From NCBI RefSeq assembly GCF_963662735.1, contig NZ_OY759744.1, forward strand, positions 2,088,153 to 2,152,152: DNA of 64,000 nucleotides, in the 5' to 3' direction. Below, one piece after another: positions 16,913 to 26,813 of the stretch (positions within the stretch are counted from its first letter, which is position 1; each line of letters starts with the position of its first letter). Position numbers and translations under genes: made by a program. The notes under the pieces are model-generated. The model was not told the origin of the DNA. It did no database searches and saw nothing but the letters and a program-made list of their open reading frames with translations. The stretch is from an uncultured Methanoregula sp. GTDB taxonomy: Archaea; Halobacteriota; Methanomicrobia; Methanomicrobiales; Methanospirillaceae.

Positions 16913-17677
16913 ATGAAAACGATCGTAACAATGGGCCGGGGAGGGACCGGGAAAACGAGCTTCGTTTCCCTGATGGCCAGGTACCTTATCGGGAAGAAGC
17001 AGACGCCCATCCTACTCGTTGATGCAGACCCGGACCAGAACCTTGCCGAGATGATGGGCGTTGATCTCGAAGCCGCGGGAAAATCCACGATCGCGGAGCT
17101 GCTCTCGGATACGTTCATTGCCCGGGGCGGTACCACGGTTGGCATCCCCCCGTCCAAACGGATAGAGACGCGTATCTGGGAAGAGGGACTTTACGAAGGC
17201 AGCGACTTCGATCTCTTCGCGGTCGGGACCAAGTGGGTGGAAGGGTGCTACTGCCTTCCCGATGCGGCCCTGAAAAATGCGCTTGCACAAATAACCCGGC
17301 AGTACCGGTATATCCTCATCGATTCCCCCGGTGGCCTTGAACACCTGAACCGGAAGATTGCGAATGATGTGGACCTTATCTTCGATGTCATGGGCCCTTC
17401 GAGCAAATCCTTTGCCCATGTCAGGAGGGCTCACCGGGTGATCCAGGAAGTGGGAATATCCTTCAGACGGTTCTACGTTGTCGGGGGATATGCGTTCCCG
17501 GCCGGGCTTCACGACCGGGTGGCAGCCGAGACCGGCCTTCCCTATCTCGGGAAGATCGAACGCGACGATGACCTGGCAGAGCACGTGCTTGCCGGAAAAT
17601 CCCTGCTGGATCTTCCCGGCACTTCGATTGCGTACCGGTCCGTTTCGGCGATGCTGGATATTGTTCTTGCGGAATAA
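16913..17677 (+). CDS. cooC: CooC-type ATPase, second copy with variant P-loop
   Basis: 254 residues. The P-loop reads GRGGTGKT (8-15), so the signature lysine of the deviant Walker A is Arg. VDADPDQNLAEMMG follows. The CxC metal site is Cys112 and Cys114 (EGCYCLP), and DSPGGLEHLNR is the Walker B segment. The conserved metal site argues for a role in cofactor maturation. With two different CooC copies in one operon, one may serve the CdhA C-cluster and the other the Ni site of the acetyl-CoA synthase A-cluster (AcsF-like); that split is inference. Confidence 0.85.
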   Translation: MKTIVTMGRGGTGKTSFVSLMARYLIGKKQTPILLVDADPDQNLAEMMGVDLEAAGKSTIAELLSDTFIARGGTTVGIPPSKRIETRIWEEGLYEGSDFDLFAVGTKWVEGCYCLPDAALKNALAQITRQYRYILIDSPGGLEHLNRKIANDVDLIFDVMGPSSKSFAHVRRAHRVIQEVGISFRRFYVVGGYAFPAGLHDRVAAETGLPYLGKIERDDDLAEHVLAGKSLLDLPGTSIAYRSVSAMLDIVLAE

Positions 17678-17793
17678 CTGCCACAGAACACGGTCCATCC
17701 GATCTTTTTCAGGCGATGTAAACTACGATAACCTTATTTGACCCATCCCTCAATGTATAGTTGAATCTTTTCCGGTGTTCGGTGGTGTAAGGA

Positions 17794-20139
17794 ATGAGCA
17801 AAAATGGTGTGAACCTCAGGATAGAGGAACTGAAAACTGACGGTGCACATCTCCATAATCTCAATATCACCATCGGCTCGGTAACCCGGGACACGTGGGA
17901 TGAGAAACAGGGGCCGACACCGTTTCCCACCCTGACAACGCTGCGGTCCTGGGACAAGCGTCTGCTGGAGCGGTACAAACCCTTCTACATGCCGTTCTGC
18001 GATCTCTGCTGCCTCTGCACGTACGGGAAATGCGACCTCACCGGCAAGAAGCGGGGAGCCTGCGGGATTTCCATGCCCGCCCAGCAGTCCCGGACGGTCC
18101 TGATTTCGGCCTGCATCGGGGCTGCCACGCACACGAGCCATTCCCGCGAGCTGCTCACGTACCTTACCGAAAAATTCGGCCGCGATCATCCCATCAATTT
18201 CAGCGATGTCGGCATCGAGGTCGAAGCCCCGATAACGAGGCTGGTCTGCGGGATAAAACCCACGACCCTTGGCGACCTCGAACAGGTCCTGGATTACTGC
18301 GAGAACCAGATAACCCAGCTCCTCGCGGTAACGCATACCGGCCAGGAAGGCAATAACCTGGATTTCGAATCCAAGATCTTCCACGCCGGCATGATCGATC
18401 ACGTGGGCATGGAAGTTGCCGATATTGCCCAGATCTCGACCCTGAACTTCCCCCGGGCCGACCCGGAGGCCGGTCTCGCAGATCTCGGCCTCGGGACCGT
18501 TGACCTGGAAAAACCGGTCATCCTTGTCATCGGCCATAATGTTCCCCCGGCCGCAAGCATCATCGATTACCTTCGTGACAACAACCTGACTTCCTCTATC
18601 GAAGTAACGGGTATCTGCTGTACTGCGCTTGACGTGACGCGGTACTCGTCCAAAGCCAGAATTATCGGGCCGATATCCTGGCAGCTGCGTTATATCCGGA
18701 GCGGTGTTCCCGATGTGATCGTCATCGACGAACAGTGCGTCCGCACGGACACGCTCGAAGAAGCGGCGCGGATCCATACGCCGCTCATCGCAACGAGCGA
18801 GAAGAACTGCCTTGGCCTTGCGGACCGGACCCTGGATTCGGTTGAAGATATTGTTGAAGGATTTGTGAGCGGGACCGTGACCGGGGCCCTGATCCTGGAT
18901 CCCGAAAAGGCCGGAGAGGTGGCTGTCCGCACCGCCATGGCGGTTGCCCCGAAGCGGAAGAAGAAGGGCACCCTTCCCTCAAAAGAGCAGCTCATGGAGC
19001 TTGCAAAGAAATGTACCCAGTGCATGCTCTGCCGGCGGGCCTGCCCCAACGATCTCCCGCTCCCCCAGGCAATAAAAATGGCTGCAGCAGGCAACCTGTC
19101 GGGACTTGACGAGCTCTACGATGACTGCCTCGGGTGCGGTCGCTGTGAACCTGCCTGTGCCCAGAAGATCCCGGTCCACAGCCTCATCGTTTCTACTGCG
19201 GACCGGAAAACCCGGGAGGATACCTACTGCCTCCGCACGGGCCGGGGTCCAATCCAGGACGTGGAGATCCGGAAAGTGGGCGGCCCGATCGTCCTTGGCG
19301 AGATCCCCGGGGTCGTGGCCTTTGTCGGGTGTGCAAACTATCCCAAGGGCTCCCGGGAAGTGGCGGAGATGTGCATGGAATTTGCAAAACGCCGCTACAT
19401 TGTCTGCACTTCGGGCTGCTCGGCCATGTCTGCCGGCATGTACCGTGACGAGGACGGCAAGACTGCCTACGAACGATACTCCGGCGCGTTCGAGGCCGGC
19501 GGGATTGTCAATGTCGGGTCGTGCGTTGCAAACTCCCATATCGCCGGTGCAGCGATCAAGATTGCCAGCGTCTTTGCCAAGCGCCCGCTGCGGGGCAATT
19601 ACGAGGAGATCGCGGATTACGTGTACAACCGTGTTGGTGCTGTTGGCGTAGCGTGGGGAGCAATGTCGCAGAAAGCGGTGGCTATTGCGGCCGGGTTCTG
19701 GCGCCTGGGTATCCCGGTGGTTGTCGGTCCCCACGGTACGAAGTACCGCCGGATGCTGCTGGGCCGTGCTGACCGGGACGAGGACTGGTACGTGCACGAT
19801 GCCCGGACCGGCGAGAAGGTCTACGTGGGCCCGGTGCCGGAACACCTCTTCTTTGCAGCAGAGACCAAGGAGGAGGCGATGGTGATGATCGCGAAGCTGA
19901 CCATGCGGCCCAATGATACGAGCAAGGGCCGGGCCAACAAGCTGGCGCACTATATCGATCTCCACAAGCGGCTGGTTGGCGGAATTCCCCCCGATGTCCA
20001 TGTGTTCGTAAGGACAAAGGCGGATATTCCTCTCACGATGAAAGATGAGATCGAACGCCACCTTGCAGGGCAGGACTGGAAAGAGCATCCCATTCCCGAT
20101 CCAACGCTCCTCCCCCGTTTGATCCATAAGAAGGTGTGA
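17794..20139 (+). CDS. cdhA: CO dehydrogenase/acetyl-CoA synthase alpha subunit (Ni-Fe CODH)
   Basis: 781 residues, close to the usual size for CdhA. It oxidises CO or reduces CO2 at a Ni-4Fe-5S C-cluster and passes CO to CdhC. The N-terminal Cys cluster FCDLCCLCTYGKC holds the B and D clusters. Two ferredoxin motifs, CTQCMLCRRACP and CLGCGRCEPAC, lie at about 409-460 and are typical of the archaeal alpha subunit and not of bacterial CooS. C-cluster segments are visible as IFHAGMIDHVG, GICCTALD, TSGCSAMS and VGSCVANSH. It is preceded by GGTGGTGTAAGGA as ribosome binding site. cdhB follows after 3 bp. Confidence 0.96.
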   Translation: MSKNGVNLRIEELKTDGAHLHNLNITIGSVTRDTWDEKQGPTPFPTLTTLRSWDKRLLERYKPFYMPFCDLCCLCTYGKCDLTGKKRGACGISMPAQQSRTVLISACIGAATHTSHSRELLTYLTEKFGRDHPINFSDVGIEVEAPITRLVCGIKPTTLGDLEQVLDYCENQITQLLAVTHTGQEGNNLDFESKIFHAGMIDHVGMEVADIAQISTLNFPRADPEAGLADLGLGTVDLEKPVILVIGHNVPPAASIIDYLRDNNLTSSIEVTGICCTALDVTRYSSKARIIGPISWQLRYIRSGVPDVIVIDEQCVRTDTLEEAARIHTPLIATSEKNCLGLADRTLDSVEDIVEGFVSGTVTGALILDPEKAGEVAVRTAMAVAPKRKKKGTLPSKEQLMELAKKCTQCMLCRRACPNDLPLPQAIKMAAAGNLSGLDELYDDCLGCGRCEPACAQKIPVHSLIVSTADRKTREDTYCLRTGRGPIQDVEIRKVGGPIVLGEIPGVVAFVGCANYPKGSREVAEMCMEFAKRRYIVCTSGCSAMSAGMYRDEDGKTAYERYSGAFEAGGIVNVGSCVANSHIAGAAIKIASVFAKRPLRGNYEEIADYVYNRVGAVGVAWGAMSQKAVAIAAGFWRLGIPVVVGPHGTKYRRMLLGRADRDEDWYVHDARTGEKVYVGPVPEHLFFAAETKEEAMVMIAKLTMRPNDTSKGRANKLAHYIDLHKRLVGGIPPDVHVFVRTKADIPLTMKDEIERHLAGQDWKEHPIPDPTLLPRLIHKKV

Positions 20140-20142
20140 GAC

Positions 20143-20682
20143 ATGCCGCTGAACGAATCCTGGCAGACTGCAGAGATCCCCGGCCCAAAGAAGGCATCCC
20201 TTATCGTGAAGCCGGATATCGCCGACGCAATGATCCGGCGGGCCAAACGCCCGATCCTCATCGTGGGCCACGGCATCCTTGAGTACGAGGTCGAGGGGAA
20301 CATGCTCATCGACTGCCTCATCGAGCTGGCCCGGAAAGGAAAGATCCCGGTGGTGGTTACGGCAAGCACCAACAAGGAATTCCTGCTCCGGAATTTCAAA
20401 CCCGCAGCCATCATGCCCGCGGTCGATATCAGCAACCGGCTCACTGATCCCGCGTGGAAGGGACTTGACGGGAAAGATCCCTATGATCTCGCAATCTTCG
20501 TGGGCCTCCCGTATGCCATGGAATCTACCATCCTGTCGGGGCTCAAGCATTTTGCACCGGGTGTCAAGACCATGACCCTTGACTGTGTTTACCAGCCCAA
20601 TGCAAGCTGGTCGTTTCCCAACAGCACGATAAAAGACTGGGCGGCAAGTGTCAAAGGGATAGTTTCGAACCTGGGGGACTGA
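20143..20682 (+). CDS. cdhB: CODH/ACS epsilon subunit
   Basis: 179 residues. The epsilon subunit forms the alpha2-epsilon2 CODH component with CdhA, has a DHS-like NAD/FAD-binding fold, and is thought to support electron transfer. Motifs seen are KPDIADAMIRRAKRPILIVG near the start, VVVTASTNKEFLL, and FVGLPYAMESTIL. It starts 3 bp after the cdhA stop codon, so tight coupling and equal stoichiometry are expected. Length fits the family (about 165-180). Confidence 0.92.
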   Translation: MPLNESWQTAEIPGPKKASLIVKPDIADAMIRRAKRPILIVGHGILEYEVEGNMLIDCLIELARKGKIPVVVTASTNKEFLLRNFKPAAIMPAVDISNRLTDPAWKGLDGKDPYDLAIFVGLPYAMESTILSGLKHFAPGVKTMTLDCVYQPNASWSFPNSTIKDWAASVKGIVSNLGD

Positions 20683-20691
20683 AGCGATATC

Positions 20692-22095
20692 ATGTTCGAG
20701 ACTATTCCTGTTGATGTAGGCCTTGTCCACGAGGGCGAGCGGGTCCGGAAAAACGACATGCATGTCGAACTCGGGGGCCCGTCCGTTCCGGAGAAATTCG
20801 AGATTGTCCGGGTCCGCCCGGCCGACCAGATCGAGGATGGCGCTATCCGGATCCTCGGTCCGGATCTCAGTGAGATGGAAGAGGGGAAACATTACCCCCT
20901 CGGTATTCTCGTGGAGATAGCCGGCTCGCGGGTGGAAACGGATCTCGAAGGCGTGGTCGAGCGGAGGATCCATGAGTACTGCAACTATATCGAGGGCTTC
21001 ATGCACCTCAACCAGCGGTACGATATCTGGATCCGCTTATCCAAAAAATCGTTCAAGAAAGGTCTCACCTCCTTCCGGTTTATCGGCCAGGTGATGATCG
21101 AGCTCTTCAGGAACGAACTTCCTCTCATTGAAAAGATCCAGATCTCGTTTATCACCGACCCGGAGAAGATCCATCCCCTTTACGCGGAGGCGCTCCAGAC
21201 CTACGAGACACGGGATGCCCGGGCCCGCGGACTTTCCGATGAGGAAGTTGATTCATTCTATGGCTGTGCCCTCTGCCAGTCCTTTGCCCCGACCCATGTC
21301 TGTGTCATCACTCCCCAGCGGTATGCGAACTGCGGCGCCATCAGCTGGTTCGATGGCCGGGCAGCAGCGGGGATCGATCCCAATGGCCCGATTTATGCCA
21401 TAGACAAGGGAGAGTGCCTGGATGCAGAGAAAGGCGAGTACACCGGTGTGAACGAGAGCGCAAAGAAGCGGTCCATGGGCGAAGTGAACCGGGTGTACCT
21501 TTATTCGGCGTTCGGTTACCCCCACACCTCCTGCGGGTGTTTTGAAGGAATTGCGTTTTATATCCCGGAAGTGGACGGCTTCGGGATTGTTCTCCGGGGT
21601 TTCCGCGACCCGACCGTGAACGGCCTCCCCTTCTCGACCATGGCTGACTCGACTGCCGGCGGCCGGCAGGTTGAAGGCTTCCACGGGATCTCGATCGAGT
21701 ACATGCGGTCCAATAAATTCATGCATGCCGACGGGGGCTATGACCGGGTTGTCTGGATGCCCCACGAGACAAAAGAGCGGCTCAGGCAGTTCATACCGGC
21801 GGGAGTAATCGATGCCATTGCAACGGAAAAGGATGTCTCTTCCATCCCCGATCTTAAAACCTTCCTTGAAAATCACAACCATCCGGTTACCCTGCGGTGG
21901 AAGGCGGAGACTGCCGAACCTTCGGAACTTCCTGCCGGCCAGACCGTCTTTGCTGCCGGGGATATCCCCCTCAATGTAGGCGGGTTTAAGATCATCCTGA
22001 AAAACGCCAGGATCACGGCAGAAAAAGTGATCATCCAGCCGATCCGGCCGGTATCCCGGCAGGGAGGTGATGCCGGTGGCGCCAAAAAAGACTGA
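20692..22095 (+). CDS. cdhC: Acetyl-CoA synthase beta subunit
   Basis: 467 residues. CdhC condenses CO, a methyl group from the corrinoid protein and CoA at the Ni-Ni-4Fe4S A-cluster. The A-cluster cysteines are Cys192, Cys195 and Cys204 (YGCALCQSFAPTHVC) and Cys281 and Cys283 (SCGCFEG), with exactly the spacing known for archaeal CdhC. It lacks the N-terminal domains of bacterial AcsB, as expected. The start at 20692 has only a weak upstream site. Its last 20 bp overlap the 5' end of cdhD. Confidence 0.95.
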   Translation: MFETIPVDVGLVHEGERVRKNDMHVELGGPSVPEKFEIVRVRPADQIEDGAIRILGPDLSEMEEGKHYPLGILVEIAGSRVETDLEGVVERRIHEYCNYIEGFMHLNQRYDIWIRLSKKSFKKGLTSFRFIGQVMIELFRNELPLIEKIQISFITDPEKIHPLYAEALQTYETRDARARGLSDEEVDSFYGCALCQSFAPTHVCVITPQRYANCGAISWFDGRAAAGIDPNGPIYAIDKGECLDAEKGEYTGVNESAKKRSMGEVNRVYLYSAFGYPHTSCGCFEGIAFYIPEVDGFGIVLRGFRDPTVNGLPFSTMADSTAGGRQVEGFHGISIEYMRSNKFMHADGGYDRVVWMPHETKERLRQFIPAGVIDAIATEKDVSSIPDLKTFLENHNHPVTLRWKAETAEPSELPAGQTVFAAGDIPLNVGGFKIILKNARITAEKVIIQPIRPVSRQGGDAGGAKKD

Positions 22096-23320
22096 TATAT
22101 CCACAGACAATGAGAAGCTCCTCGCCCTTGCACCCCAGCTCCTGGAACTCCTCAAAGGAGTTCACCAGGTGGAACTTGAGAATTTCTCCATGGAGATTGG
22201 CGATCTCGAACTTTTCATCCCCTCCTTTGGCAGCGTGCAGTCTCCGGGAATACCTTCTGCCGGATTATCTGCTGCGGCCCTGGTAAAACCCACGGAACTG
22301 TTCCGGGAATCCTACAAGCCCCTTGAATTCACCTATCCCGGGAAAATCCGGGAAGTGACCCTGGGCGCCACCCGGGCACAGGGTGGCAGCAGGTCAAAGA
22401 CCATAACGATTGGCGGGGCGACAACCCCGGCATACTTTGACGGTCTCCACCTCCCGCCCCATCTCCCGGTCATAGCCCTCGATGTCTTTGACATGAACGT
22501 CTCCCTTCCCAAGGTGCTTCGGGAGAACGTGGCCGAAGTCATGGATGACCCGGCTGAATGGGCGAAGATGAACGTGAAAAAGTTCGGTGCCGATGTCATT
22601 ACCATCCACCTGATGAGCACCGATCCCCTGTTCAAGGATGCAACTCCCGCGTCCGCAGTGAAAACCGTGGAGGAGATCCTCCAGGCAGTCGATGTCCCCA
22701 TTATTGTCGGAGGATGCGGCGATCCAAAGAAAGATGCTGATGTATTCACAGCAGTTGCCGAGATGGCTGACGGGGAACGCCTGCTGCTCAACTCAGTGAC
22801 GCTCGATATGGCCGAATCCAAAACGCTCGAACGTGTTGCAACGGCCGCAAAGGATCATGGGCATGTACTTCTCGCGTTTACCGGCCTTGAACTGAACAAT
22901 GCCAAGGAACTCAACCGGCGGTTATACAAGTTTATTCCCCCGGAGCAGATCGTGATGGACTTAACGACCGTTGCGCTTGGCTATGGTCTGGAATATTCCT
23001 TCACTATCCATGAACGGGCCCGGTACGCTGCGCTGATGGGCGATGACGAGCTTGCACACCCGGTGATATCCGCTGCCACGAATGCCTGGGCTGCCCGGGA
23101 AGCATGGATGAAGATGCCTCCGGAATATGGCTCCCGGGAACTCCGGGGACCGGTCTGGGAGACTATCAATGCCTTAACCCTCCTCCTGGCCGGCATGGAC
23201 CTCTTCCTGATGATGCACCCGGCTGCGGTCCTGACCCTCAAGGACGTGATCCACCGGCTTGAAAAACCCGGCACTGCCAAAGCCGACAGCATCCGCGACT
23301 GGGCGAGCGTGAGACTATGA
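22076..23320 (+). CDS. cdhD: Corrinoid iron-sulfur protein delta subunit
   Basis: About 414 residues. With CdhE it forms the cobamide-containing CFeSP that carries the methyl group between tetrahydromethanopterin and CdhC. TIM-barrel motifs seen are EVTLGATRAQGGSRSKTI, VIALDVFDMN and VDVPIIVGGCGDPKKDADV. Start choice: GGAGGTGA at 22063-22070 lies inside cdhC. It is too close to GTG 22067 and ATG 22070, but ideally placed for GTG 22076, which I use. Starting at 22070 would add two residues. The start lies within the cdhC tail, so the two are coupled. Confidence 0.93.
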   Translation: MAPKKTDISTDNEKLLALAPQLLELLKGVHQVELENFSMEIGDLELFIPSFGSVQSPGIPSAGLSAAALVKPTELFRESYKPLEFTYPGKIREVTLGATRAQGGSRSKTITIGGATTPAYFDGLHLPPHLPVIALDVFDMNVSLPKVLRENVAEVMDDPAEWAKMNVKKFGADVITIHLMSTDPLFKDATPASAVKTVEEILQAVDVPIIVGGCGDPKKDADVFTAVAEMADGERLLLNSVTLDMAESKTLERVATAAKDHGHVLLAFTGLELNNAKELNRRLYKFIPPEQIVMDLTTVALGYGLEYSFTIHERARYAALMGDDELAHPVISAATNAWAAREAWMKMPPEYGSRELRGPVWETINALTLLLAGMDLFLMMHPAAVLTLKDVIHRLEKPGTAKADSIRDWASVRL

Positions 23321-24768
23321 GCGGGACGGGAAACATGGCGGAACCGAAGCGGAAGAAAAGCATCCGGGAGATCAGCCCCATCGATGTGTACAAGTCCCTC
23401 CCGAAGACGAACTGCGGCGAGTGCGGGGAAGCCAACTGCATGGCTTTTGCCACGCGCCTTGTCAACGGGGAACTGGTGCTGGCCGATTGTCCCCCGGTAC
23501 AGACCGAAGGCCACCGCCGCTCCTATGATGAACTTGCCATTCTTCTTGCCCCACCGGTCCGGGCGGTGCAGATTGGTACCGGGGAAAACCGCATGACCAT
23601 TGGCGGGAAGTATGTTCTCCAGCGCCACGAGTTCACCTACCACAACCCGACGCCGATAGCGCTCGATGTCCATGATCTCATGCCGGAAGACGAGCTGCTC
23701 GAGCGTGTCCGCCACATTGAAAGTTTCTCCTATAATTATATCGGGAGAAAACTGGTGCTGAACGCAATTGCCATCCGCTCCTGTTCAAACGATCCCCGGC
23801 AGTTCGGTTCAGTTGTCCGGAAAATCGCCGAATCAAGCCATTATCCTCTTATCCTATGCGCCCTTGATCCGGAAGTCATGGAAGCCGGTCTTTCGGAAGT
23901 CCGCGATCGGCGCCCCCTGATTTATGCCGCAACCGAAAGCAACTGGAAAGAGATGGCGGAGTTATCCCTTGAGCATGATGCTCCTCTCGCGGTCTTTGCA
24001 CCGGGCGATCTCGGCCTGCTCCGCTCACTTGTAAAAACCCTGCGGGAATATGGTGTAGTTGATCTGGTCCTCGACCCCGGGACATTTGCGGAAGAGGGGC
24101 TCTCGGATACCCTGAATAATTTCACGGCAATCCGCGCCGGGGCCTGCAGGAATTTCGACGAGCTGTTCGGCTACCCGCTGCTGGGCGTCCCGCTCACGGT
24201 CTGGACCGGGGAAGAGATATCCGAAGATGTCCTCAAGTGGCGGGAAGCCATCACTGCCTCCATGCTCATGTCCCGGTATGCCGACCTGCTCATCATGCAC
24301 AGCATGGATGGCTGGGTACTCCTGCCGCAGCTGATCTGGCGGTTCAACCTGTACACGGACCCCCGGAAACCCGTATCGGTCGAGTCCGGTGTAAAGACAT
24401 TTGGCAGGCCGGGTCCGGACTCCCCGGTTCTTATCACCACCAATTATGCGCTCACGTACTTCACGGTCGAGTCCGACATCAAGGCTGCCAATCTCGACTG
24501 CTACCTTATCGTTGTCGATACCGGGGGCCTCAGCGTTGAAAGTGCCGTTGCCGGCCGCTACTTCACGGCCGATTCCATAGCACATGCCCTGAAAGCCTTC
24601 AGTGTCTCTTCCCTTGTCAGCCACACGGTCCTTATCATCCCGGGACTTGCGGCCCGGCTGAGCGGTGAGACCGAGGAAGCAACCGGCTGGCGTATCCTTG
24701 TTGGCCCGAAGGATTCATCCGGTATCCCCCAGTTCCTCCGGGAGCACTGGCCCCCGGAACCGGTCTGA
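23317..24768 (+). CDS. cdhE: Corrinoid iron-sulfur protein gamma subunit
   Basis: 483 residues. The N-terminal 4Fe-4S motif is intact: Cys33, Cys36, Cys41 and Cys58 (C-x2-C-x4-C-x16-C), the low-potential cluster that reactivates Co(II) corrinoid. The C-terminal region, ending in LVSHTVLIIPGLAARLSGE and WRILVGPKDSSGIPQFL, is the corrinoid-binding part. The ATG overlaps the cdhD stop as ATGA (23317-23320). A second in-frame ATG at 23335 is possible. It receives methyl from methyl-H4MPT through the gamma-associated methyltransferase activity. Confidence 0.95.
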   Translation: MSGTGNMAEPKRKKSIREISPIDVYKSLPKTNCGECGEANCMAFATRLVNGELVLADCPPVQTEGHRRSYDELAILLAPPVRAVQIGTGENRMTIGGKYVLQRHEFTYHNPTPIALDVHDLMPEDELLERVRHIESFSYNYIGRKLVLNAIAIRSCSNDPRQFGSVVRKIAESSHYPLILCALDPEVMEAGLSEVRDRRPLIYAATESNWKEMAELSLEHDAPLAVFAPGDLGLLRSLVKTLREYGVVDLVLDPGTFAEEGLSDTLNNFTAIRAGACRNFDELFGYPLLGVPLTVWTGEEISEDVLKWREAITASMLMSRYADLLIMHSMDGWVLLPQLIWRFNLYTDPRKPVSVESGVKTFGRPGPDSPVLITTNYALTYFTVESDIKAANLDCYLIVVDTGGLSVESAVAGRYFTADSIAHALKAFSVSSLVSHTVLIIPGLAARLSGETEEATGWRILVGPKDSSGIPQFLREHWPPEPV

Positions 24769-24858
24769 TACCGGATCTGTACAAAATGGGGAATCTCCCC
24801 AACGGCCCGGGTCATGAACGATTGCAGCATTCTCAAAAATTTTCCCAGGAGCCACGGT

Positions 24859-26688
24859 ATGGCGGATAGCGTCACGGTAGTATTCCACCCTTTGAACCGG
24901 ATTGTCAGCATCCCTGCCGGTGCAACCGTACTCGAAGCAATCCGGCTTGCCGCAATCCAGTTCGAGAGCATCTGCGGGGGAAAAGGGGAATGCAACAAGT
25001 GCAAGATCATCTATCTCAAAGGCCCTTCGGACCGGGGAACCCCTGATAGTCTCAAAGGTCTCACCCGGGATGAGATTGAACGAAACTACTGCCGTGCCTG
25101 CCAGACGCATGTCCTGGGCAACTGCGAATTCATTATCCCGGTCGAGAGCAGGATCGATGCCCCGAAAATTCTCCTGAACCACACCGATCCCGATAAGGAT
25201 CTCCAGCCTGCCATCTCCAAGCACCTGCTGGTGAGTGAACATTCCCTTGCCCCGTCATCCGGTCACCGCTCGCTGAAGCTGGACGGGTACACCGGTACCC
25301 GTCCCCACATGACCCGGCACCAGCATCACCTGCTCACGTTCGCAAAGGATCCTGTCACGGTCACCATCTCCCGCACGAACCGGTACCCGGAAGTGCTCTG
25401 TATTGAAGAAGGCGATACGACCCGGGAGATCTATGGCATAGCGCTTGACCTCGGGACCACGACCGTTGTCGGGATCCTCGTGGATCTCACCACCGGGAAG
25501 ATCTGTGCCCAGGCCTCTGCCATGAACCGCCAGATCACCTTTGGCGAAGAGCTCCTCACCCGGATTGCGTGCGCAAAAAAAAGCGAGGGAAAAAAGAAGC
25601 TCCAGAATGCCGCTGTCGAGAGCATCAACGAAGTTATCGGGAAACTTGCCGCTGCATCCCGTGTCACGCCGCTCTCCATCTATGATGTCTGTATTGCCGG
25701 CAACACGGTCATGCACCATCTCTTTCTCGGGCAGGATCCGGCGCCCCTTGAGATCGCCAACACGGAGATCTCAAGGAAGCCGGTGATTGTCAGGGCAGGT
25801 TCCCTCGGCCTCAACGTCAATCCGGAGTCCTGGGTGTACTGCCTCCCCAACGTGAGCCGGTTTGTTGGCGGCGATGCGGTAGGCGATGTCGTGGCATCGG
25901 GAATGTACCGGTCGGACGACCTCTCTCTCCTCATCGATCTCGGCACGAACGGCGAAGTGGTCCTGGGGAATGCCGAATGGCTCTCCTCTGTCTCGTGCGC
26001 CTCGGGCCCCGCGTTCGAAGGAGCAGGCATCTCTTCCGGCATGCGGGCTATGCGGGGAGCAATCGATCATGTTGCAATCGATCCTGAAACGTTCATCGTC
26101 ACCTGGACAACCATCGATCAGGAAATGCCCCGGGGGATATGCGGTTCCGGGATAATTGACGCAGCAGCAGCAATGGTGACTGCCGGGATCCTGGATTTTA
26201 CGGGAAAGTTTGTTGAAGGCAAACCCGGTGTGCGGGAGGGACCGGATGGTCTCCAGTTTGTCCTGGCCGGCAAAGAAAAAACTGCCACCGGCCGGGATAT
26301 TACCATAACCCGTCAGGACATGGCATACCTGATCGATTCCAAGGCCGCAGCCTGCGGTTCCATTGGGGTGCTTTTGAAGAAATACCGGATCTCCGTGGGG
26401 GACATCCGGCATGTGTACCTGGCCGGGGCCTTCGGGGCCTATGCCGACCAGGAAAAGATCATCCGGTTCGGGATCATCCCGGATTTTCCTTCTGCACAAT
26501 ACCATACCCTTGGGAATGGTTCGCTCTCGGGAGCTCACGCCCTTCTCGTTTCAATGAAAAAGCGATTGGATGCCGAAACCGTGGCAAAAAAGATGGTCTA
26601 TGTCGATCTTCTCATTGATGCCGATTTTATCGAAGAATATTCGGCAGCGGTGTACATTCCCGGAAAGAAGGAATATTTCCCCCGGTAA
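24859..26688 (+). CDS. RACo-type ATP-dependent corrinoid activase
   Basis: 609 residues from ATG 24859, chosen because AGGAG lies 7 nt upstream; the in-frame ATG at 24814 adds 15 unconserved residues. The N-terminal 2Fe-2S ferredoxin domain has Cys39, Cys45, Cys48 and a fourth Cys in NYCRACQ. The C-terminal ASKHA/DUF4445 domain has GIALDLGTTTVVG and LLIDLGTNGEVVLG phosphate-binding loops and IAGNTVMHHL. RACo uses ATP hydrolysis to drive one-electron reduction of inactive Co(II) corrinoid. Position as last gene of the cdh operon points to CdhDE as its substrate. RamA of methylotrophic methanogens has a different domain order. Confidence 0.88.
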   Translation: MADSVTVVFHPLNRIVSIPAGATVLEAIRLAAIQFESICGGKGECNKCKIIYLKGPSDRGTPDSLKGLTRDEIERNYCRACQTHVLGNCEFIIPVESRIDAPKILLNHTDPDKDLQPAISKHLLVSEHSLAPSSGHRSLKLDGYTGTRPHMTRHQHHLLTFAKDPVTVTISRTNRYPEVLCIEEGDTTREIYGIALDLGTTTVVGILVDLTTGKICAQASAMNRQITFGEELLTRIACAKKSEGKKKLQNAAVESINEVIGKLAAASRVTPLSIYDVCIAGNTVMHHLFLGQDPAPLEIANTEISRKPVIVRAGSLGLNVNPESWVYCLPNVSRFVGGDAVGDVVASGMYRSDDLSLLIDLGTNGEVVLGNAEWLSSVSCASGPAFEGAGISSGMRAMRGAIDHVAIDPETFIVTWTTIDQEMPRGICGSGIIDAAAAMVTAGILDFTGKFVEGKPGVREGPDGLQFVLAGKEKTATGRDITITRQDMAYLIDSKAAACGSIGVLLKKYRISVGDIRHVYLAGAFGAYADQEKIIRFGIIPDFPSAQYHTLGNGSLSGAHALLVSMKKRLDAETVAKKMVYVDLLIDADFIEEYSAAVYIPGKKEYFPR

Positions 26689-26813
26689 ATTCTGCCCGTA
26701 CGGTCACCAGTCAATAGTTCCCCTCGCCCGGGTGTACGATGAGCAGGAACACCGGTGATATCGGGCAATGACCGTATATACCCATACAGATTACAGATCC
26801 ATAAGGCGCAGCG

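Noticed and set aside
18979..21006. 675-codon open frame on the minus strand across cdhA, cdhB and cdhC
   Set aside because: It is antisense to unambiguous CODH genes; long shadow frames are common in GC-rich archaeal genes, and the protein looks random.
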